Positions 56,898 to 64,000 of a stretch of DNA of 64,000 nt are shown here, one piece after another. A model generated the notes under the pieces. That model saw nothing but the letters and a program-made list of their open reading frames with translations, was not told the origin of the DNA and did not search any database. Location of the stretch: positions 1 to 64,000 of the forward strand of contig CAMVGU010000010.1 in NCBI GenBank assembly GCA_947167105.1. Reading direction: 5' to 3'. The stretch comes from an uncultured Selenomonas sp. Lineage in GTDB: Bacteria > Bacillota > Negativicutes > Selenomonadales > Selenomonadaceae. The translations under genes were made by a program, and so were the position numbers. Numbering within the stretch: position 1 is the first letter of the stretch; every line of letters begins with the position of its first letter.

Positions 56898-58535
56898 TCA
56901 GAACATCTTCCCCGCCATAAACCACACTCTCTGGCGGCTTTCGGCCTCACGGCTCATGAGCTCGTCGGAGCCGATGGGTCTGGCGTAGTCCAGTCTCGCG
57001 AACCAGTCTCCGGGGCGGGTGTAGGTAAGCCCTATCCCCCAGCCTTTCAGGGTCATATTGCCGTCGCCGCCGGATTTGGTGATAAGGGTGTGGCCTGCAT
57101 CGAAGTAGGCAGAGAGGGTCAGACCCTTCACCGGCGTATGGTAGCGCAGTTCCAGGGTCCCCACAAGGCCCTCGTCCCCGGAGGCTTCTCCCTGGGGATA
57201 GGCTCTGACTCCCCGGGCGCCCCCCAGATAGATATGCTCGGAGCTGTCCAGATTATTCGCTGCCATCTGCCCGGAGAGCTTCAGCATAATATCAAAATCC
57301 CTGCCCAGGCCCTGCACTGCCGTAAGGTCCAAGGTGCCCTTGGTGAAGCGTCCCGTGGTACTTCCCAGGCGCCCCAGGGCTTCCGCTGCCTCGGAGTCCG
57401 GGGTCAGGGTGCCTGTGTGCAGCCCCGCCCTGTAGCTGAGGGTGAGGTTTTTCCCGCGGGAGAAGCCCTCCAGCCCCACATGGAAGATATGGCTGTGCTT
57501 TTCCCAGGAGAAGTCAAAGCGGGTCAGCTCGTCGGTAATCTCCCGATAGTCGTAGCCGTAGGTGAGGGCAAGGGAGTTGCGGGAGGTATTGATAAGGGGC
57601 GTCCTGCCAAAGATGCTGTAGGTATTGGTCATGCCCTCCGCCCCCAGCGCCTGGGCTTCCGCACCCAGCTCATAGTCCGAGCGGGAGAAGCCCAGGCCCA
57701 GCTTGGTGGCGCTGTGCCCCACAGGGATTTCCAGGGAAATATTGTAGCCGTGCTGCCTGCGGTTGGAGAGCAGGGCACCAAGGGTCAGGCTTTCGCCGCC
57801 CCCAAAGAGATTCCCCAGCTCCCCCTGCAGGCCGTAGCGGTAGCGGCCCGCAGACTTGCTGCCGTAGTTTTCGCTGTAGACTATCAGGGAATTACGCTTG
57901 CCATCAGCCACCTTCACCGTCAGGTCGCTGGTGCCTTCCTCTGCCCCAGGGGACAGGACGCCCACGGCCTCCACGCCGGACAGCGTCCCAAGGTTCCGCA
58001 GGGCCTTCTCCAGGGTGCGGCTCCTGATAATCTCCCCCTCCCTTAGTCCTGCCAGAATGCCCTTGGCCACCGTATCGCGCAGCCTGCTGCTATTCTCTAT
58101 ATGCAGTTTCCCCAGCCGCCCCGGCGCAATCCGTACCAAAAGACTTCCCTCCAGGGCAGTCTGGGCAGGGATATAAGCAGCGGCGGCAGGATAGCCCTGC
58201 TCCCTTGCGTAGCGGGTAAGGGCGGCAATTCCCCTGCTAAGTTCCGTAACGGTTATTTCCCTCCCCGTCACAGGAGCCAGCAATTCCCGGAGCTTCTCAT
58301 CCCGCAGGCGCAGCCCTTCATGCTCCACCCGGACGGAGGTAATAGTAAAGGACTCCTACCCCTGCCGCCCCTCCTCCGTGGGCAGGTTGCTCCGGATATC
58401 CGCCCCGGTATCAGGCTCCCCGGCAGGTATGCTCTCCCCCGGCGCAGGGACGGCGGGAGCCGCAAAAAGGGGCGCCGGGATAGTGAGGGCGGCGGTCAAA
58501 AGCAAGCCCCCAAAGCCTGCGGATTTATATGACAT
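56898..58535 (-). pseudogene. ShlB/FhaC-type TpsB outer-membrane transporter with in-frame TAG at codon 60
   Basis: Signal peptide MSYKSAGFGGLLLTAALTIPAPLFAAP from 58535; TAG at 58356-58358; frame continues ESFTITSVRVEHEGLRL into ORF 56898..58328 (POTRA + barrel). Confidence 0.8.
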
Positions 58536-58557
58536 ATATCATGCCTCCGTTTCTTGA

Positions 58558-58586
58558 TTGACAGCTATAAGGAAACAAGCTATGAT
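58558..58586 (+). promoter_or_regulatory. Sigma70-type promoter
   Basis: TTGACA-N17-TATGAT; duplicated at 62771-62799. Confidence 0.6.
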
Positions 58587-58756
58587 GAAGATGCGAGAAT
58601 TTTTGCAAAAAGATTATTCCCCCCCTTACGGATGAGCAACTGGCGAGAATGCAGCGTGTCCACGCAGAAACATTCGGAGCCGCCTCCAAGTGAATAGCAA
58701 GGCAAACTCCTGCTCGCGAGGCTTCACCCCGTGGGCAGGAGTTTTGTCTGCTGTCC

Positions 58757-58868
58757 CTTGTCTCCCCCATGGGGAAGGCTTAAAGGCTATGGGTGAGGTC
58801 TTAATGCACGCGCTGCCATAAGACCTCATCCACCGCTTACGCGGTCCCCCTTCCCCAGAGGGGAAGGC
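58757..58868. repeat. R1 repeat pair in inverted orientation
   Basis: CTCCCCCATGGGGAAGGCTT...GGGTGAGGTCTT ... AAGACCTCATCCACCGCTTACGCGGTCCCCCTTCCCCAGAGGGGAAGGCT. Confidence 0.8.
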
Positions 58869-58891
58869 TAATTCTGCCGTTACTGCTCCTG

Positions 58892-61800
58892 CTAGTCCTT
58901 TTCCTCTGCCATCTCCTGTTCCCCGTCAGAGCTGCCGTTATCCCTTGCGAGATTTTCCTGTCCGGCCTTGCCTTCCCGGTCAGTTTCGGCAATTTCCGTG
59001 CCTATGGCAAGGTCGGCTGCCTCTATTGCTTCCTCCAGGCCCTTTGCGCCTCCCTTTTCGCTGGGGGTCTGTTCCTCACCGCTTCCATGCTGGAGGGCGC
59101 TCAGGGCGTGGCCCAGGCTTTGGGGGCTGAGGGCATCTTGGGGGGCGGGGTTTACATCATTGGCAACGGCAATCAGGCCCTCCGCCGTCCAGGTTAAGCC
59201 CTGGGGCGCCGCTGCCGCTGCGCTCTCTGCGGGGCGGGGAGCCGCTGTGCCGGTGCCTGACACGGCAGCTTCAGCGGCTGCCTGGGACATTTCCGCCCTG
59301 GCTCCTGCCGCAGCCGCTGCGGCGATATGTTCCGTCTCCGTGACTGTTGCCAGGAGCAGGGGCGCCGCCTCTGTTCCCGCCGCAATTAGCGTATTTATGC
59401 CGGAGCCATTGCCGCCATTGCTGCCCGGTGCCGCCCCAGGGCTGGCAGGCGTGGCATTGCCGCCGGAGACCGGGGCAGCAGATGCCGGATTGACAGGCGT
59501 GGCCGTGGCTGCAGGCGTTGCGCCGCCGCTTGTGCCGGAGCCATTGCCGTCATTACTGCCCGGTGTCGCCCCAGGGCTGGCAGGCGTGGCATTGCCGCCG
59601 GGAACCGGGGCTGCAGGTGCCGGATTGACAGGCGTGGCCGTGGCTGCAGGCGTTGTGCCACCGGAGACGGGGACAGCAGGCATCGGATTGACAGGCGTGA
59701 TCGGGGCTGCAGGCGTTGCGCCACCGGAGACAGGGACAGCAGGCATCGGATTGACAGGCGTGATCGGGGCTGCAGGCGTTGCGCCGCCGCTTGTGCCGGA
59801 GGCGCTGCTGCCGCTGCTGCCGCTGCTACCGCCGCCGCCCGGCGCAGGCGGGACGTATTTCGCCGCTATGGTAAAGGCCGTGGCGTTTGCCGCCGCATTG
59901 GCGAAGGTGTAGTTTGTGCCGTAGTCGCCGCTCTCTGCCGGGTCGCCACCGCCTATGGAGAGTGTGCCCGTGATGGCGTACTTGCCCACGGCAGTGGGGG
60001 TGCCACTAAGGTTAAAGGCGTAGCTGTCCCCCTCCGCCAGACTCTCCCCCTCCGCAAAGCCTGTCAATGTGCCACTAAAGGAGGCGGGGATAGCCGTGCC
60101 CTGGGTGATGCTTACTGGATCGGCTGTCAGGGAGAGAGGGCGGCGGGTGATGGTGCCTGCGCCTGTAGCGGTGGCGGCGTTGACCAAATTGTAGTTTTTC
60201 GCCTTGTCCCCCGTCAGCGCAAGGCCCGTATAGTTGACCATCTTGTTTTCCCCGACGTTCTTATCGGCGAAATTCGCCGTCACGCCGTCGGCAAGGCTCA
60301 CCGCGTCGGAATTTACGATGCCGTCCAGTGTTGCCGTCCCTGCCGTGGCCTCCGTGGTGCCGTCGTAGGTCTTAGCGGGAGACGCACCGAAGCTGACAGT
60401 CAAATCCTTCGGCGTAACGATGGAAACGTCCTTGATATAGTTATAGCCGTTTTGCGCTTCTGTGCCGCTATACGTCGTCGCCGTATAAGTCGCGCCCACA
60501 TCCGCGCTGCCGTTGTATTCCGTCGTCGAGGTGATATTGTCCTTCCGCGTCAAGAACGCCGTGAGCAGTGGCAGATTGTTCCCATACTGCCGCCATACCG
60601 CCGTACTGTTGGTGCCGTCTTTGTCGATAGTCCAACCGTTAAAAACAGTCGCATTATTTGGCTTGTCGTAAACGTAATCAACCGTTGCATAATTTTCCCC
60701 CACAATACCGTTTACATTTGAGCCATTTTCTGCGCTCACGTCTCCCGTATTGTAAGCATAGCTCACTGTTGCAGTTTTCCCCGCCGATGCAGTATTAGAC
60801 CCCACAATACCGCCAATATTTAAGCCATTTGCTGCGCTCACATTTCCTGTATTGTATACATTTTCGACACTGCCATTGACATTTTGCCCTACAATACCGC
60901 CAATATAACCAATAGTATATCTTCCCGCAATGCCATTGACGCTGCCAGCATTATAGGCAACCTCAACAGTTCCTCCATTATTAAGACCTACAATGCCGCC
61001 AACTTGTGTCGTACCACTCACTGCACCCTTATTCCAAACCTGCGTCACCATGCCTTGATTTTCGCCTACAATGCCGCCAACACTTGTCCGACCTTCCACT
61101 GCAACCCCATCATTATAAACCCGTCGCACCGTGCCAAGATTATATCCTACAAGCCCAACACAAGAACGCCCTTTAATGTTGCCGCCTGAAAGCTTCAGAT
61201 TTTCGATTACGCTGCCACTGCCTACAATGCCGAACACCCCAATGTTATTACCATTCTCCTTGTTGATGACGAGATTGCTCAGAGTATGCCCCAACCCATC
61301 GAATTTTCCCGTGAATGAAGTTGAGTTGCCTATGGGCGTGAAATTATCAACACCGCTCATATCAATATCCTTCGCCAGCATATAGTTTCCGGCGAGATTA
61401 TTTTTCATATTCTGCAAATCTTCTTTAGTGCTGACAAGTTTGTAGTTGTACGTTGTGCCGTTTGTGGTATAGCCCGACGCGCCGCCCTCCGCCGAGCCGA
61501 TATGAATTTCCCCGGTGCTGTTCGCGGTCAGCGTGACATTGTTATTCGGGGTGCCGCCCGCCAGCGTGCCGTCATCCCCAAGGGTCGCGCCGCTTGTCAC
61601 ATCCTCCACATTCTTGAAAGTGATATTCTTCCCCTCCACGGAAATAACATCCGCATTCAGCCTGCCCATATTGATAACATCCCCCGCCGCCGTGGCAGAG
61701 GTCAGCAGGTTAAGCCCCTTATCATAGTCGGTAAGCTGGCTGACATCAAGGTTTTTCGTGGAGAGGTGGAGACTCCCCACGTCCACAATGGCCCCGTCCC

Positions 61801-62173
61801 CAATCAAAATGCCATTGGGGTTCACCAGATAGATGCTGCCGCCCCCGGTCAGGGTGCCCAGAATATCCGAGCGGGCGCTGCCCGTGACATAGTTCAGGTA
61901 GTTGTTTCCGTCAAAGGCCACCTTCCCACCTGCGCCGATGGAGAAATCCACCCACTTGATAAGGTTGTTCAGCTCGCCACTGGTGATGTTCATGGTGACA
62001 TTGTCCGTCGTTGCAATGCTTACCGCCGCATCCTTTGCATCGAGGATGGGCATTGCAACACCCCCACGCAGCGCCTCCGCGTTTGGCAGCAGGGTGAACG
62101 TCCCCGCTACAAGCGCCCCGCAGACAGCGGCTGCCAAGCGGCGCAAATGTTTTCCTTGATAGGTTTTCTTCAT
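58892..62173 (-). CDS. Two-partner secretion exoprotein TpsA (TPS domain, GLUG repeats, MBG domains, Ala/Pro-rich repeats)
   Basis: SGGGSIYLVNPNGILIGDGAIVDVG TPS motif; VGGIVGxNxG repeats; TYDGTTEATAG MBG-like; repeated GGATPAAPITPVNPMPAVPVS. Confidence 0.9.
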   Translation of the reverse strand: MKKTYQGKHLRRLAAAVCGALVAGTFTLLPNAEALRGGVAMPILDAKDAAVSIATTDNVTMNITSGELNNLIKWVDFSIGAGGKVAFDGNNYLNYVTGSARSDILGTLTGGGSIYLVNPNGILIGDGAIVDVGSLHLSTKNLDVSQLTDYDKGLNLLTSATAAGDVINMGRLNADVISVEGKNITFKNVEDVTSGATLGDDGTLAGGTPNNNVTLTANSTGEIHIGSAEGGASGYTTNGTTYNYKLVSTKEDLQNMKNNLAGNYMLAKDIDMSGVDNFTPIGNSTSFTGKFDGLGHTLSNLVINKENGNNIGVFGIVGSGSVIENLKLSGGNIKGRSCVGLVGYNLGTVRRVYNDGVAVEGRTSVGGIVGENQGMVTQVWNKGAVSGTTQVGGIVGLNNGGTVEVAYNAGSVNGIAGRYTIGYIGGIVGQNVNGSVENVYNTGNVSAANGLNIGGIVGSNTASAGKTATVSYAYNTGDVSAENGSNVNGIVGENYATVDYVYDKPNNATVFNGWTIDKDGTNSTAVWRQYGNNLPLLTAFLTRKDNITSTTEYNGSADVGATYTATTYSGTEAQNGYNYIKDVSIVTPKDLTVSFGASPAKTYDGTTEATAGTATLDGIVNSDAVSLADGVTANFADKNVGENKMVNYTGLALTGDKAKNYNLVNAATATGAGTITRRPLSLTADPVSITQGTAIPASFSGTLTGFAEGESLAEGDSYAFNLSGTPTAVGKYAITGTLSIGGGDPAESGDYGTNYTFANAAANATAFTIAAKYVPPAPGGGGSSGSSGSSASGTSGGATPAAPITPVNPMPAVPVSGGATPAAPITPVNPMPAVPVSGGTTPAATATPVNPAPAAPVPGGNATPASPGATPGSNDGNGSGTSGGATPAATATPVNPASAAPVSGGNATPASPGAAPGSNGGNGSGINTLIAAGTEAAPLLLATVTETEHIAAAAAAGARAEMSQAAAEAAVSGTGTAAPRPAESAAAAAPQGLTWTAEGLIAVANDVNPAPQDALSPQSLGHALSALQHGSGEEQTPSEKGGAKGLEEAIEAADLAIGTEIAETDREGKAGQENLARDNGSSDGEQEMAEEKD
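59395..59795 (-). repeat. Coding tandem/VNTR-like repeats in tpsA
   Basis: Repeated GGATPAA.xTPVNPxPAxPVxGG and GGNATPASPGAxPGSN units. Confidence 0.85.
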
Positions 62174-62237
62174 TTTAATCCGTCCTTTCCCCTGGGGGCA
62201 GAAGGCACTCCTTCCACGGCCTGCCCTTCCCCCCGAC

Positions 62238-62398
62238 TTAGGAGCTGTGCATCAATAATCACTGCATCCTGCTTGTCTGAATCCGCCCTGGCTGCGTTCT
62301 CGTCGTTCGGCATAGCCCCACTATGCCTCACTCCTCCGCCTTGCCATGACGAATTCATCCTGCGCATAATGTAGCGATTATTTTCGCACAGCTCCTTA
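62238..62398. mobile_element. MITE-A (~161 bp)
   Basis: TTAGGAGCTGTGCATCAATAATC ... GATTATTTTCGCACAGCTCCTTA. Confidence 0.75.
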
Positions 62399-62770
62399 CA
62401 TTTTTACAGCACAATAACCCCCAGAGGACAGACCGCGCCCCTTGGACGCAGTTCCCCTGCGGGTCATATTTCCTATGGATTTCCCAGATAACGTGAGCAG
62501 GACTACAAGCCTGTCCCCCCCCCGAAGGCAAGAGAACTTGCAGAGTGAACAGATTATGCTCAGACAGTCTTTGCTTCATTGTCCTTCCCTCCCGTCATCT
62601 GATTTTTCTTAGAGTTCTAAGCACATTTTACCATTGGCCCGGCTGATTTTTCAATGGGAAACCAAAAAGTGACGAGTTTTCCCAAAAAGTGATGAGTTTT
62701 TCCCCCTAAAAGGGCTTATTTCTTTCAGGTTTTTTCAGATTTGCTCCTATATCCTGCCCTTGTTTCTCGA

Positions 62771-62799
62771 TTGACAGTCATAAGGAAACAAGCTATGAT
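62771..62799 (+). promoter_or_regulatory. Sigma70-type promoter (second copy)
   Basis: TTGACA-N17-TATGAT upstream of ORF 62806..63093. Confidence 0.65.
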
Positions 62800-62805
62800 G
62801 AAGAT

Positions 62806-63093
62806 ATGAAAATGCGTGAATTTTTGCGAAAGGAAGTGCTCACCATGGCAAAGCGCATGACCTGGGATGAGATTGCAAGAACTTATCCCGACCAGTGGGT
62901 AGGGCTGAGCGAGGTGGAATGGGACAAGCCGGGAGGCGCAAATGTAGTGTCGGCGGTGGTAAAATACACCGATAAGACCCCCGACAAGCTTTATGATATG
63001 CAAATTGACGGCCAGGATATATATACGACGTATACCACACCGGAAACATTTCCTTATGGGCAAGTGCTAATTTGGGAGTGCGGCGATGATTGA
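62806..63093 (+). CDS. Small hypothetical protein
   Basis: 95-aa ORF; internal start MAKRMTWDEIARTYPDQWVGLSEV also plausible. Confidence 0.6.
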   Translation: MKMREFLRKEVLTMAKRMTWDEIARTYPDQWVGLSEVEWDKPGGANVVSAVVKYTDKTPDKLYDMQIDGQDIYTTYTTPETFPYGQVLIWECGDD

Positions 63094-63355
63094 AGCAGAT
63101 GACATTGAAATTGATAGAAAAATACCAACGTCCCGTGGTAAAGCTGGACAATTTCTTCGGTCCTGAAGCCATGATATCACCGTCCCCGATGATGAATCCA
63201 TCAGCCGCAATCTCACCATTAAGGACGAAGGCGGGCACTTGCGTGTATTTTGCACCTCTGCCGCATAGACTGTCTACAGGTAAACTTTCCAGATTTTTTC
63301 ATAGGCCTTTCGTGATACAATGAAAGAAAAAGCAAACGCAGTGGAGGTGGCAGGA

Positions 63356-64000
63356 ATGCAGAGTGCGAGAAAGCCTATGCCCGTGGGGGTGGAAGATTTC
63401 AAGAGACTGGTCACGGATGGTTATTGCTTTATCGACAAGACAAGATTTATCAAGGATTACATTGATGCCCAAGGAGTAGTCACCCTGATTACCCGGCCCC
63501 GCAGGTTCGGCAAGACCCTGACCCTTTCCATGCTGCAATATTTCTTTGACTCAGAGCAGGGGGAGGAAAACCGGCAGCTTTTCTCCGGGCTGGATATCGA
63601 GAGGGCCGGGGAGCGGTATATGCAGGAGCAGGGGAGCCGCCCGGTGGTGTTTTTGAGCTTGAAGGAGGTACAGGCGGGAGACAAGGGCCTGATGCTGGAG
63701 CTTTTGGCGAGAGTGTTGCAAGGATTGTGCAAGCGCTTTCGCTATCTGTTGGAAGGTGACAGGCTCATTGAGGAGGACAAAAAAGTCTTGCGCCGCCTGC
63801 TGGAACTTCGGGGAGATGAGGCGGATCTGCGCTTCTCCCTCCGCACACTGATGCAATGCCTGGAAGATTTTCACGGCAAAAAGCCCATGCTGCTCTTAGA
63901 TGAGTACGATGCCCCCATTCTCTTTGCCTGGGAAAAGGGCTACTACGAGGAATGTATCGACTTTATGCGGGGCTTCCTCAGCGCCGCCCTTAAAACCAAT
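63356..64000 (+). CDS. AAA-ATPase-like / PD-(D/E)XK-family protein, truncated at window end
   Basis: MPVGVEDFKRLVTDGYCFIDKTRFIKDYIDAQGVVTLITRPRRFGKTLTLSMLQYFF...PMLLLDEYDAPI; open to end of window. Confidence 0.85.
   Translation, partial: MQSARKPMPVGVEDFKRLVTDGYCFIDKTRFIKDYIDAQGVVTLITRPRRFGKTLTLSMLQYFFDSEQGEENRQLFSGLDIERAGERYMQEQGSRPVVFLSLKEVQAGDKGLMLELLARVLQGLCKRFRYLLEGDRLIEEDKKVLRRLLELRGDEADLRFSLRTLMQCLEDFHGKKPMLLLDEYDAPILFAWEKGYYEECIDFMRGFLSAALKTN

Noticed and set aside
59395-59795. CRISPR-like repeat spacing
   Set aside because: The repeats are in-frame coding repeats of tpsA (Ala/Pro-rich), not direct repeats with unique spacers; no cas genes in the window.
63090-63323. ORF MKQMTLKLIEKYQRPVVKLDNFFGPEAM and neighbouring short frames
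   Set aside because: Readable fragments lie in different frames (e.g. DITVPDDESISRNLTIKDEGGHLRVFCTSAA*), so it may be a decayed gene, but no family could be supported.

Overview
The window looks like a chromosomal segment of a GC-rich diderm Firmicute (Negativicutes/Selenomonadaceae-like; this taxonomic guess is inference). Its core is a long, mostly minus-strand LPS/lipid A-core cluster at about 16.4-40.1 kb. That cluster holds an O-antigen ligase, five GT9 heptosyltransferase-like genes, GT4/GT2 transferases, gmhB, hldD, rfaE2, two rfaE1-type kinases, an LTA-synthase-like sulfatase and an LptD-like protein. Embedded in it are a VirK/YbjX (DUF535) protein, two YrbL-like kinases and an MNT-HI0074 nucleotidyltransferase fusion. 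Flanking regions carry a GGDEF cyclase overlapping an oxidoreductase gene, an intact-looking IS200/IS605 element (tnpA+tnpB), crcB, mnmE, trkA/trkH, an RpiR + PTS(Lac/Cel) + GH1 operon, a NADAR-family protein, sucCD, bioY, a MurP-like PTS, a DAACS symporter with a probable N-terminal frameshift, a two-partner secretion locus whose TpsB reading frame has an in-frame TAG, and a 3'-truncated AAA-ATPase-like gene. The most striking unexplained content is non-coding. There are several families of dispersed structured repeats/MITEs, including long-TIR elements sharing a central small palindrome. One pair is nested inside another repeat family whose 'empty' copies are also in the window, and it shows a covarying TIR position. 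The most unusual protein is a 650-aa ORF that reads as ILEI-like + SGNH-like + CitC-type nucleotidyltransferase modules with no citrate lyase genes nearby. No CRISPR array, tRNA or rRNA was seen.
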